This document shows positions 9,254 to 17,739 of a DNA stretch of 64,000 bases, piece after piece. This DNA comes from Ignavibacterium sp. (GTDB taxonomy: Bacteria; Bacteroidota; Ignavibacteria; Ignavibacteriales; Ignavibacteriaceae). The notes under the pieces are model-generated. The model saw only the letters and a program-made list of their open reading frames with translations, made no database searches and was not told the origin of the DNA. The stretch is taken from NCBI GenBank assembly GCA_018335755.1, contig JAGXRK010000063.1:1-64000 (forward strand). Direction: 5' to 3'. A program made the translations under genes and the position numbers. The first letter of the stretch is position 1, and every line of letters starts with the position of its first letter.

Positions 9254-10084
9254 ATGAAATTACAATTTGCTGGAATAAGACGTAACTCTCAATATTCACC
9301 AAATCAGATTACAAATGATGGTTTAATACTCCTTAAAACAGCACAAGAATTGATGAAACTTGGAATTGATTGTAAGATTTATGAAGAATCAGAAATTACC
9401 GATAAAAAAATAATAGAAAATACAATATTCACCATGGCAAGAGGCATTGATGCTCTTAATATTCTTTCAGAGATGGAAGATAACGGTAAGTTAATTATCA
9501 ATTCTCCTAAATCCAGTATTAATTGCTATCGCGTAAATATGTCGGCTAAACTTAAGGCGGCCGGAATACCGTTTCCTAATAGTAAGATAGTTAAAACCAG
9601 TTCTAATGAAATATATAATTTAACTGATGTAGGTATAAAAAAGATATGGATTAAACGTGGTGATGTTCACGCGATTCACAGAGAAGATGTATCGCTTGTT
9701 TATGGTGATGAAGAATTAAATTTTATCCTTAAAGAGTTCGCTCATAGGGGAATTACCGAGGCCATAATACAAGAACATATTCCAGGCGATGTAATTAAAT
9801 TTTATGTTGTCAGAGGAACTGACTTTTTCAGATGGTACTATCTCAACGAAAATAATAATTATCAATTTGATGTTAGTTATCTTAAAGAACTTTCTGAAAA
9901 ATCTGCCGAATTATTAAATTTATTGATTTACGGCGGTGATGCTATTATATCAGAAAATGGTTCAATTACAATAATAGATATTAATGACTGGCCTAGTTTT
10001 GCAAACTTCAGAGATGAAGCAAGTCTATACATAGCAAAAAGAATTTATTCTGAGTCTATCGAGTTTAGTAAATTAAATGGTTAA
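9254..10084 (+). CDS. ATP-grasp enzyme of unknown substrate, ITPK/RimK-like
   Basis: 276 aa. ATP-grasp features: Lys134 in 'IWIKRGD', the adenine-loop motif 'IIQEHIPGDV' (about 171-180), and metal ligands Asp229 ('YGGDAIIS') and Asp242/Asn244 ('IIDINDWPSF'). The strand order 'QEHIPGDVIKFYVV...IIDIN.WP' recalls inositol 1,3,4-trisphosphate 5/6-kinases and also RimK-type ligases. Lying between the nucleotidyltransferase and the CDP-alcohol phosphatidyltransferase in an inositol operon, it may phosphorylate an inositol phosphate or join an amino acid to the head group. The function is not established. It starts 62 bases after the previous gene. Confidence 0.7.
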   Translation: MKLQFAGIRRNSQYSPNQITNDGLILLKTAQELMKLGIDCKIYEESEITDKKIIENTIFTMARGIDALNILSEMEDNGKLIINSPKSSINCYRVNMSAKLKAAGIPFPNSKIVKTSSNEIYNLTDVGIKKIWIKRGDVHAIHREDVSLVYGDEELNFILKEFAHRGITEAIIQEHIPGDVIKFYVVRGTDFFRWYYLNENNNYQFDVSYLKELSEKSAELLNLLIYGGDAIISENGSITIIDINDWPSFANFRDEASLYIAKRIYSESIEFSKLNG

Positions 10085-10136
10085 AATCAGATAAATTATT
10101 TTTTTGAGTATTACGAATTTAGTCGAAGGAATTTGT

Positions 10137-11063
10137 ATGAATCAATCAGAATCAATCGTATCTACTTATAAAGCCAAGGATACTGAAGAATTACTGGACA
10201 GATTATTTTATCGACCTATTGGTTACGCGATGGCTCTTGCATCAAAGTCCTTAGGATTAACACCAAATGCAGTCACAATAATCAGTATTTTTGTCGGAGC
10301 TGCTTCAGGACACTTCTTTTATTACAACGATCTCACCCTCAATTTTTACGGTATACTACTTTTAATACTAGCACAAGCAATGGATAGTGCAGATGGTCAG
10401 TTAGCAAGAATTACAAACACAAAAAGCAGGGTAGGCAGAATACTTGACGGCTTTGCAGGTAACTTATGGTTTTTAAGCATTTATTTACATCTGTTATTCA
10501 GAATGATAGACAATGGTTACAGCCCGTTTTTATTTTTTATGGTTCTTATTGCCGGCTTAAGTCACTCATTCCAATCCGCCTATGCTGATTATTACCGCAA
10601 TTATTATTTAATGTTTATACATGGAAAGAAAAATAGCGAAATAGATGAATCATCAAACCTAAAAACAGAGTATAATAAAATAACCTGGGTAAAAAACTTC
10701 GGACAAAAATTCTTAATGCGTATTTATCTTAACTATACTATTCAACAGGAATTGTTTTCAAAAAATGTCATAAAATTATATCATTTAGTAAAAAACAAGT
10801 TTATTGATAATGTACCTCAGGAAATAGCATCAGTTTACCGGACAAAAAACAAACCACTTATAAAGTACTTCAATATTCTTACTACAAATACACGAATGAT
10901 ATTCTTATTTATAGTATTATTTATTCAGCAACCCATTTTCTATTTTATTTTTGAACTCACTGTTTTGAATATATTATTTGTTTATGTTGTTATAAAGCAT
11001 GAAAAAAACAGTAAAGTTATTTATGAATCAGCCAAGGCACTTTTGGCTGTAAAAAATCAGTAA
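10137..11063 (+). CDS. CDP-alcohol phosphatidyltransferase family protein
   Basis: 308 aa from the ATG at 10137, chosen over an upstream TTG because GAAGGAA precedes it at good spacing. Multi-pass membrane protein. The family motif is seen as 'MDSADGQLARITNTKSRVG' and 'RILDGFAGN': Asp83, Asp86, Gly87, Ala-Arg, Gly and Asp104 are present. The fourth Asp, the usual catalytic base, is replaced (Gly-Asn at about 108-109). It probably transfers an inositol-phosphate head group from or onto a CDP-activated partner to make an inositol phospholipid. It is followed 3 bases later by the flippase-like gene. The missing Asp leaves room for a variant mechanism. Confidence 0.82.
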   Translation: MNQSESIVSTYKAKDTEELLDRLFYRPIGYAMALASKSLGLTPNAVTIISIFVGAASGHFFYYNDLTLNFYGILLLILAQAMDSADGQLARITNTKSRVGRILDGFAGNLWFLSIYLHLLFRMIDNGYSPFLFFMVLIAGLSHSFQSAYADYYRNYYLMFIHGKKNSEIDESSNLKTEYNKITWVKNFGQKFLMRIYLNYTIQQELFSKNVIKLYHLVKNKFIDNVPQEIASVYRTKNKPLIKYFNILTTNTRMIFLFIVLFIQQPIFYFIFELTVLNILFVYVVIKHEKNSKVIYESAKALLAVKNQ

Positions 11064-11066
11064 ACA

Positions 11067-12080
11067 ATGAATAAGAAGGCAAAAACCATATTATTTATTG
11101 TCGGACTAGTAATATTCATTTTTCTTATAAATGAATTTGGTGTAGAAAATATTTTATCCAATATCCAGAAAACCGGTTGGTGGTTATTACCAATAATCGC
11201 TATTTGGTTTTTTGTTTATATCTTAAATGCTTTTGCCTGGCGTTTAATATTAAAGATTCATAGAGATAAATTTTCATTCGGAGAAATCCTTTCAATATTA
11301 ATCAGCGGATTTTCTATTAATTATATTACTCCGGTTGTAAACCTCGGAGGCGAGCCATACAAAGTTTTCGCACTAAAGAATAAACTCGGAACCCATCATG
11401 CGGTATCATCAGTCGTTCTTTATTCAATGCTTCACTTTCTTTCATCATTCGTGTTCTGGATTATTGCAATTTTACTAGTATTTTTTTCCTTGTCCTTAAC
11501 ATCAGAGATGAAAATAATTTTTGGATCTGCATTTATTATTGCTCTTTCAGGCATTTGGTTTTTCTATTCAAGGCATAAAAAAGGAATTTTTGGAGGTGTT
11601 GTTAAACTAGTTCCCAAGCTTCCCTTCACAAAAAAACTTGTTGATAAATTAAAGCTTAAGACCGAGTCATTAAGCATTATTGATAATCAAATAATTGGTT
11701 TTTACAGCAATAATAAATCGGATTTTTACGCTTCATTATTTTTTGAAGTAGCTGCACGTTTCATAGCTTCCGTCGAATTTATTTTTATTCTGCTCGCTAT
11801 TGGTATTGAAATTACTTTTCAAGAGGCAATATATATTAATGCTTTCTCCTCGCTGCTATTGAATATTTTCTTTTTTGTACCTTTAGGATTAGGAATACGT
11901 GAAGGAAGCTTATTTTTCATAATGAGCATTTTAAATTTTTCATCTGGTATAGGAATTTATATCGGATTGGTAAACAGATTAAGAGAACTATTCTGGATTT
12001 TAATCGGGCTGCTTCTTATCCAGTTAAAAAAATCAAAGCCTGCTAAAGAGGGTAAAACTGAATTTGCGGATTTAAAGTGA
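11067..12080 (+). CDS. Flippase-like membrane protein (UPF0104/LPG synthase TM family)
   Basis: 337 aa, seven to eight predicted membrane segments. 'NYITPVVNLGGEPYKVFALK' is characteristic of the UPF0104/lysylphosphatidylglycerol-synthase transmembrane family (AglD-like), as is the late 'PLGLGIREGSLFF'. Members lie next to glycosyltransferases and lipid enzymes and are thought to move or modify lipid-linked substrates. Here it could flip the inositol lipid; this is inference from position. It starts 3 bases after the phosphatidyltransferase and overlaps the next gene by GTGA. Confidence 0.85.
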   Translation: MNKKAKTILFIVGLVIFIFLINEFGVENILSNIQKTGWWLLPIIAIWFFVYILNAFAWRLILKIHRDKFSFGEILSILISGFSINYITPVVNLGGEPYKVFALKNKLGTHHAVSSVVLYSMLHFLSSFVFWIIAILLVFFSLSLTSEMKIIFGSAFIIALSGIWFFYSRHKKGIFGGVVKLVPKLPFTKKLVDKLKLKTESLSIIDNQIIGFYSNNKSDFYASLFFEVAARFIASVEFIFILLAIGIEITFQEAIYINAFSSLLLNIFFFVPLGLGIREGSLFFIMSILNFSSGIGIYIGLVNRLRELFWILIGLLLIQLKKSKPAKEGKTEFADLK

Positions 12081-12787
12081 AAAATAATTTTACAACAATA
12101 ATTTTTGACTACGGTGGAACTCTTGATACTGATGGTGTGCACTGGAGCGAAAAATTCTGGGAATCTTATCAAAAATTCAATATTAAAGTTGAAAAGAAGG
12201 AATTCAGGAATGCATTTGTTTATTCTGAAAGAAAAATTGTTAATATCATTAAACCCGATTTTAAATTGAAAAGCACATATGAAACTCAATTAAAATATCA
12301 AATGGAGTATCTGGAAAACGAGGGTTTATACTCAAAAAGTAATATTGAATTGGTAGAAGATATGACAAATTTTTGCTTAACAGCTGTTCTAAATAATATA
12401 AATTTTACTAAAAAAGTTTTATCTTCAATAATTAAAGAGTTTAATCTTGGTCTGATTTCAAATTATTACGGTAATCTGGAAACGGTTTTAAATGAAACTG
12501 ACTTACGAAAATATTTTAAATCCTTCATAGATTCAGCTGTTACCGGTATTCGTAAGCCTGATAAAAGTATATTTGAATTATCATTAAAAGAATTAAATAC
12601 AAAACCAAACCATACGATAGTTGTTGGTGATTCATATGGAAATGATATTATCCCCGCAAAAGAATTAGGATGTACGACTGTTTGGCTTGAGGGAAAAGGA
12701 TGGAATATTCCAATTGACACAAGCAGTGCAGACATTAAAATAAAATCTATTAAGGAAATACCATTTATTGTAAAAAATTTATTATAG
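12077..12787 (+). CDS. HAD-superfamily hydrolase
   Basis: 236 aa, GTG start overlapping the previous stop (GTGA). HAD motif I is 'FDYGGTLDTDG' (nucleophile Asp11), motif III includes 'RKPDKSIF', and motif IV is 'VVGDSYGNDIIPA'. The residue two places after the nucleophile is Gly13, where phosphatases normally have the general-acid Asp; this is unusual but does occur in some HAD proteins. In the operon it would be the candidate for removing phosphate from an inositol phosphate or inositol phospholipid phosphate. Substrate unproven. Confidence 0.85.
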   Translation: MKNNFTTIIFDYGGTLDTDGVHWSEKFWESYQKFNIKVEKKEFRNAFVYSERKIVNIIKPDFKLKSTYETQLKYQMEYLENEGLYSKSNIELVEDMTNFCLTAVLNNINFTKKVLSSIIKEFNLGLISNYYGNLETVLNETDLRKYFKSFIDSAVTGIRKPDKSIFELSLKELNTKPNHTIVVGDSYGNDIIPAKELGCTTVWLEGKGWNIPIDTSSADIKIKSIKEIPFIVKNLL

Positions 12788-12817
12788 TGTAAAATATATA
12801 CTTAAGGAGAAGAAGAG

Positions 12818-14161
12818 ATGGAAAATTACGAGATTCAAAAAGCCGATGGAAAACTCGGTGTTTTAATTGTAGGTTTGAACGGAGCAGTTTCTACTACTTT
12901 TTTAGCTGGAATTTTTGCAATCAGAAAAGGCTTTTCTATACCTATAGGATCGTTAACACAAATGGGAACCATCAGAATGGGAAAAAGATCTGATAATAAT
13001 TTCCCACTTATAAAGGATTTCGTACCACTGACGTCAATTGATGATCTTGTATTCGGGGGTTGGGATATAAGAGATGAAACCTGTTATGAATCTGCAACAT
13101 ACGCAAAAGTGCTAAATGAGAAGGACCTGAACAATATTTCTGAAGAATTAAATGCGATCAAACCTATGAAAGGTGTGTTTGATCAATATTATGTTAAACG
13201 GCTAACCGGTGATTATATAAAAGAAGGAAAAAATAAATATGAACTTATGACAAAGCTACGGGAGGACATTAAGTCATTTAGACAAATCAATTCGCTTGAG
13301 CGTGTTGTTGTAATTTGGGCAGGCAGTACCGAAGTCTTTATCGCTCAAAAAGAAGTGCATAATAAATACGAATCTTTTCTCAATGGTATGAAGAATAATG
13401 ATCCGGATATATCACCGAGCATGCTGTATGCATATGCAGCTGTTGCTGAAGGAGTGCCTTTCATTAATGGTTCTCCAAATCTTAGTGTTGACGTTCCTGC
13501 TATTGTAGAATTCGCAACTGATAATTCCGTTCCTGTTGCCGGTAAAGACTTTAAAACAGGACAAACATTAATTAAGACCGTTATTGCACCAATGTTGAAA
13601 ATGCGTTTACTTGGTTTGAACGGCTGGTTTTCAAATAATATTCTTGGTAACAGAGACGGCGAAGTACTGGATGATCCAGAGTCATTCAAGACTAAAGAAG
13701 AAAGCAAACTTTCTGTTTTGGATACAATTTTGCAGCCTGAACTCTATAAAGAACTTTATTCCGAATATTATCACAAGGTAAGAATCAATTATTATCCTCC
13801 ACGGGGAGATAACAAGGAAGGATGGGACAACATTGATATTTTCGGCTGGCTTGGTTACCCTATGGAATTAAAAATAAATTTTCTCTGCAGGGATTCTATA
13901 CTAGCCGCACCAATAATGCTTGATCTGATCCTCTTTGCCGATCTGGCCAAAAGAAGTAATATGAAAGGGATTCAGGAATGGATGTCGGTCTTTTTCAAAA
14001 GCCCTATGCATTCTGAAAATATTGTTCCTGAACATGACTTATTCATTCAGATGATGAAATTAAAAAATACTTTACGAAGATTGATGAATAAAGCCCCGAT
14101 CACACATTTGGACTCCAATGGAGTGAAACATAACATAGAGGAGTATGAAAATTATGATTAA
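12818..14161 (+). CDS. Myo-inositol-1-phosphate synthase family protein
   Basis: 447 aa, the length expected for the shorter bacterial/archaeal MIPS type. NAD-binding loop 'VLIVGLNGAVSTTFLAG' near residue 15. 'YAYAAVAEGVPFINGSPNLS', 'VPVAGKDFKTGQT' and 'LLGLNGWFSNNILGNRDGEV' match the conserved substrate and NAD regions of the family, including the lysine of 'GKDFKTGQT'. It converts glucose-6-phosphate to inositol-1-phosphate in the cytoplasm. A strong AAGGAGA ribosome site precedes it. Last gene of the inositol operon, supplying the head group for the upstream enzymes. Confidence 0.93.
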   Translation: MENYEIQKADGKLGVLIVGLNGAVSTTFLAGIFAIRKGFSIPIGSLTQMGTIRMGKRSDNNFPLIKDFVPLTSIDDLVFGGWDIRDETCYESATYAKVLNEKDLNNISEELNAIKPMKGVFDQYYVKRLTGDYIKEGKNKYELMTKLREDIKSFRQINSLERVVVIWAGSTEVFIAQKEVHNKYESFLNGMKNNDPDISPSMLYAYAAVAEGVPFINGSPNLSVDVPAIVEFATDNSVPVAGKDFKTGQTLIKTVIAPMLKMRLLGLNGWFSNNILGNRDGEVLDDPESFKTKEESKLSVLDTILQPELYKELYSEYYHKVRINYYPPRGDNKEGWDNIDIFGWLGYPMELKINFLCRDSILAAPIMLDLILFADLAKRSNMKGIQEWMSVFFKSPMHSENIVPEHDLFIQMMKLKNTLRRLMNKAPITHLDSNGVKHNIEEYENYD

Positions 14162-14341
14162 GAATCTGATCATATGATTTAATAATAATAGAATATATTT
14201 AGCTAAATACATTTCATAAAAATTATGACTGGAAATAATTATGAATGTAATATTAATCTTTTAACATCTTATTAATCTTAATAATTATTTCAGCCAAAAG
14301 GACAAACCGGGCAGGAATCCATGATTCAGCAAATATTTTTT

Positions 14342-15382
14342 TCATTTAGCAAAATATTTGTTTTTCATTTTTTGCCAGCGTTCCAAAGCAAACTTTTGCA
14401 TATCGGGATGTTTATCTTTTTCATCTACAATTTCAAACCCTAGCAAAGTTTCAATAATATCCTCCGTTGTAACAATACCACTCATACCGCCATATTCGTC
14501 TATAACCAATGCAATATGTTCTTGTTTATGTAAGAGTTCTTCCCATGCTTTAAAGAGGGTGTTTGACTCTGTAAAAGTAATTATATCACGTTTAATATCT
14601 TTTAACCTAATCGAAAATTCATCCTCAGCTAATTTTTCAAAAACCATTTCTCTGAATATATACCCCGTAATATTGTCTTTATTATCCTGAAAGATTGGAA
14701 TCCTGGAAAAATGCAGAACATCTTTTTGAATGAAAAATTCTTTTAGTGATATATCTTCATCAACCGCAACTACGACAACTCTAGGCGTCATAATTTGGGA
14801 TACTTTAATACTTTTTAATTTTATCAGGTTCTGAATTATTTTATTTTCCTTTGCGTGAAATATACCTTCTGCAGTTCCAATACTTGCAAGTGCTGATATT
14901 TCCTCCCTGCTTGTTGTCAGATCCACTTCCTTTTTTGTTAAAATACGAGTTAAATTGGCAGAAATTAAGACTAAAGGATACGTGATTATGATCAAGATTT
15001 TTATTATTTCTGCAGTAATTCCCGTTAGAGTTTTATAGTAATTTGCACCCAGAGTTTTAGGGATAATTTCAGTTAAAACTAGAATAAGAAGAGTAAGGAC
15101 AGCGGAGACTACTCCAAAATATGCCTGACCAAAGACGATGGTTGCTTGTGCTCCGACACCAGCGGCTCCAACTGTATGAGCCACTGTATTAAGCGATAAA
15201 ATTGCCGATAATGGTCTATCAATGTCTTCCTTGAGCCTGATGAACTTTTTGGCTGATTTGCTGCCTTGCTCTGATTTTGCCTTTAAGTATGATAATGGTG
15301 TGGAAAGCAAAACTGCTTCCATAATCGAGCAAAGAAATGAAATAAAAAGTGCAATAAAAAGATATACAAAAAGCAGTGTCAT
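14342..15382 (-). CDS. DUF21/CBS-pair membrane protein (CNNM/CorC-HlyC type)
   Basis: 346 aa. The N-terminal DUF21 transmembrane domain (about 1-170) starts 'LLFVYLFIALFISFLCSIME' and includes 'LTEIIPKTLG', the signature of CNNM/CorB transporters. A pair of CBS domains follows (about 195-330: 'VSQIMTPRVVVVAVDED', 'VIDEYGGMSGIVTTEDIIET'). The C-terminal CorC_HlyC domain of longer homologues is absent, which is also seen in many bacterial members. Likely function: Mg2+ or other divalent-cation handling at the inner membrane. Encoded alone, convergent with the inositol operon. Confidence 0.9.
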   Translation of the reverse strand: MTLLFVYLFIALFISFLCSIMEAVLLSTPLSYLKAKSEQGSKSAKKFIRLKEDIDRPLSAILSLNTVAHTVGAAGVGAQATIVFGQAYFGVVSAVLTLLILVLTEIIPKTLGANYYKTLTGITAEIIKILIIITYPLVLISANLTRILTKKEVDLTTSREEISALASIGTAEGIFHAKENKIIQNLIKLKSIKVSQIMTPRVVVVAVDEDISLKEFFIQKDVLHFSRIPIFQDNKDNITGYIFREMVFEKLAEDEFSIRLKDIKRDIITFTESNTLFKAWEELLHKQEHIALVIDEYGGMSGIVTTEDIIETLLGFEIVDEKDKHPDMQKFALERWQKMKNKYFAK

Positions 15383-16005
15383 TCTAACTCAAATAATTAT
15401 TATTTGAGGCAAATTAATTAAAATGAAGTGACATTGCAAATGAACAAATAAAAAGATAATTACACGAGTTAAATTTATCCAGTAAATCGAACAGATTGCC
15501 TTCTTGATAATTTTATAAAGATATATAACAATTAGTTTTCTCAAACATAAATGAAAAACATGTAGATATTTAATATAATGAGTAAATATTGATAAAATAA
15601 AAATCGGAAAGAGTAAACGACATTATTACATCTGAAGACTTAAAAAATAAAATTTGCAAGAAAGCATGGAAGCAATTTATTTCAGGAGTGAAACCCGTTT
15701 GAGATACGTTCTCTTAGTGGTTTCTCCTAGAAAAAACAATAAAGAAAAATATAACCTGTCCTTAAAAAGGGCGGCACAATTTTTTAATTGCTTGCAGTTA
15801 ATTTTAACCCCCCAGGCTTTTTGATAGATTTATCCGCCTTTGACAGAACTGGACCCCTCTGATTTTAGTCGGGATTTCTTTTTATAAGTGTGATATAGTT
15901 GAAAGTTTGGGATTGAAACCTAATCAAACTTATTTAAAGTATTTGTAATAATTAAGTTCAATGGGTCTTATAATAAGTGTAAAAAATAAAAACTATTAAA
16001 ACGGA
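15383..16005. other. Intergenic left of the integrated element
   Basis: About 620 bases without an ORF. One imperfect hairpin is visible (AGGA..GAAACC at 15684-15695 with GGTTTCTCCT at 15719-15728). Otherwise only AT-rich sequence was seen. Before the element integrated this would have been the region downstream of the tRNA gene. Confidence 0.5.
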
Positions 16006-16038
16006 AAAAGCCCGAAAACAAAATGTTTTCGAGCTTTT
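16006..16038 (-). terminator. Original tRNA terminator, now stranded at attL
   Basis: 15-bp stem with one mismatch (16006-16020 with 16024-16038) whose minus-strand T-run sits at 16005-16009. It directly adjoins the left copy of the tRNA 3' end, so it was most likely the tRNA's terminator before insertion. Confidence 0.75.
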
Positions 16039-16039
16039 A

Positions 16040-16087
16040 TGTGTGGGCCCAGATGGACTTGAACCACCGACCCTCTGATTATGAGTC
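16040..16087 (-). repeat. attL: 48-bp direct repeat, tRNA 3'-half remnant
   Basis: Perfect 48-bp copy of 32549-32596. It contains the acceptor 3' strand, T arm, variable loop and anticodon region of the CAT tRNA, then diverges into integrase-side sequence at 16088. It marks the left junction of the element. Confidence 0.93.
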
Positions 16088-16106
16088 TTAATGTCCGTTA
16101 CGTTTT

Positions 16107-17213
16107 TTACTTAAATTTCAACAATTTTAGCTCATTTTCGGTTTTGGTGCCCAAAATGGTGCCCAAATTTGATTTAAAAGATATCTCTTTACCTATCCTG
16201 TGAAGTTCAGCTGCTGTGTAATGTCTTAGAGTAGTTCTTATATCTTTGTGTCTTGCAAGTGTCATTACATCGAATACACTCAGTCCTGAATTAATCAGCT
16301 TTGTTATAAAAGTCTTCCTGAATGTATGAAAAGAAAATCCCTGCATTTTTTCTTTTTCCAGGAAGCGCCTGAAAAACTTAAGCGACTCTTTCGATTTATA
16401 ATTGAACAGCCTCCCTGTTCTTTCCTTCCATTCCTGCAATATAAATATCTTCAGCTCTTCATACAGCGGCAGGTAATCAATTCTGTCCTTCTTCTCGTTT
16501 CTTACACGGATTAAATTTTCCTTGAAGTCGATATCATCGAATGTAAGGTTGATCAGCTCTGTAATTCTTAGTCCGGTCATCAACAGCATGACAATAAGTT
16601 TATAGTGCTGATGCTTCGTCTCTATCAAATGCTTTTTATCTGTATTCTTTATTTTTTCAAGAAGCGTAAGAATTTCCTTATCACTTAACACCCTTATCTC
16701 TTTGGGTTTAACTTCTTTTTTCGGCACCGGATTTTCACTTATATAATCCTGCTCTATAAAATATTTGAACATTATTTTAAGTCTGTGAAAATATGTTCCT
16801 ATTGTATTATCTGATAAAGGTTTTTTCTTAACCGGAATAATTTCAGTTCTCAGATGAGATTCAAATGCCTTGAATAAATCTTTGTCAACTTCCTTAACCT
16901 TAATATTTCCAGCGTAACCTAAAAATTTCTCAAATGCATTATCATAACCTATTATAGTGGATTGTTTCCTATTTGGATTGTTAGCAATAAATTCTTGATA
17001 GGCATCCTGTAGCAGTTTGTGTTTTCTGTCTACCCTCCCTATTCTTTCCTTAAAAATTCCAGCTGATGATTCATACTCAATCTGTTTCTTTACTATTTCA
17101 GCTTTCTTCCTGTTCTCCCTCGTATCCTCCAGCTTTAAGAATTCCCTTTTCCGCTTTCCGTTTACCCTGTAATCGATAAACAGCTTTCCATTCTTTGTTC
17201 TTACTGTAGCCAT
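16107..17213 (-). CDS. Tyrosine recombinase/integrase
   Basis: 368 aa. N-terminal arm-binding region (about 1-50), SAM-like core-binding domain (about 65-165), catalytic domain (about 170-345). Catalytic residues: Arg216 ('MTGLRITEL'), His296 and Arg299 ('FHTFRKT'), His322 ('ARHKDI') and nucleophile Tyr332 ('RHYTAAE'). It would integrate and excise the element at the tRNA att site. It reads toward the left junction, with its stop 20 bases from the 48-bp repeat. The C-terminal coding sequence contains two TGGTGCCCA repeats that recur at the right end, possible arm-type sites. Confidence 0.95.
   Translation of the reverse strand: MATVRTKNGKLFIDYRVNGKRKREFLKLEDTRENRKKAEIVKKQIEYESSAGIFKERIGRVDRKHKLLQDAYQEFIANNPNRKQSTIIGYDNAFEKFLGYAGNIKVKEVDKDLFKAFESHLRTEIIPVKKKPLSDNTIGTYFHRLKIMFKYFIEQDYISENPVPKKEVKPKEIRVLSDKEILTLLEKIKNTDKKHLIETKHQHYKLIVMLLMTGLRITELINLTFDDIDFKENLIRVRNEKKDRIDYLPLYEELKIFILQEWKERTGRLFNYKSKESLKFFRRFLEKEKMQGFSFHTFRKTFITKLINSGLSVFDVMTLARHKDIRTTLRHYTAAELHRIGKEISFKSNLGTILGTKTENELKLLKFK
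16145..16165. promoter_or_regulatory. Candidate left arm-type integrase sites
   Basis: Two direct copies of TGGTGCCCA starting at 16145 and 16157, 12 bases apart, 58 bases inside the left att repeat and within the integrase C-terminal codons. The same pair recurs near the right end (32443, 32454). The role is inferred from symmetry only. Confidence 0.45.
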
Positions 17214-17259
17214 ACTTCCTCCTGAGTATAGAATTAAATAATCCGTTAACTATCTTATT

Positions 17260-17601
17260 TCATTTCTTATCAAACATCTGCTTATACTTATCAAGCAGAG
17301 TATTCTGATGAACAATGATCTTATCCTTTTCCTGAATCAATTTTTCAAGTTCCAATATTCTGCTCTCCAGTGATGCTATCTTATCCAGTTCATCGCTCCG
17401 CTCCGCATCAACCATACTGTATACATCTTTCATTTTCAAACCGGCTTTTTCAAGATTGGTTATAAAACCTGAATTCTGCAAAGCTATGCCCCTGGACACG
17501 TATGCCTTCGATAACCCCATCTTTTTTGCTAACTTACTTAAAGTTCCGAATTTTAAAACAATCGCATCTTTAAGTATATGCTCCGGAATTTTTGCTGCCA
17601 T
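17260..17601 (-). CDS. Small HTH protein with C-terminal coiled coil
   Basis: 113 aa from the ATG at 17601, chosen over an upstream in-frame start because GGGAGAG precedes it. Residues about 15-40 ('FGTLSKLAKKMGLSKAYVSR') read as a helix-turn-helix. From about residue 67 there is a heptad-like charged helix ('ASLESRILELEKLIQEKDK') suggesting a coiled-coil dimer. Position directly upstream of the integrase fits an element regulator or excisionase-like protein; no specific family was recognised. Confidence 0.7.
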   Translation of the reverse strand: MAAKIPEHILKDAIVLKFGTLSKLAKKMGLSKAYVSRGIALQNSGFITNLEKAGLKMKDVYSMVDAERSDELDKIASLESRILELEKLIQEKDKIIVHQNTLLDKYKQMFDKK

Positions 17602-17679
17602 AACTCTCCCTGTGGTATGAAATATTGGTAAATGTTGACAACAATTTAAGAACATTTTATCTTTTGTTCAAGTAGAAAT

Positions 17680-17716
17680 GAAAATAAAAAACCCTCACCG
17701 CTGTGGATGAGGGTTT
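17680..17716 (-). terminator. Terminator of the FG-GAP gene
   Basis: Stem AAACCCTCA/TGAGGGTTT (17689-17697 with 17708-17716) followed on the minus strand by a T-run. It lies just downstream of the gene ending at 17740. Confidence 0.8.
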
Positions 17717-17739
17717 ATAAGACTGATGATCAGGGATGA

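Noticed and set aside
16040-16087. Second tRNA gene
   Set aside because: Only the 3' half is present; no D arm or 5' acceptor strand, so it is an att remnant.
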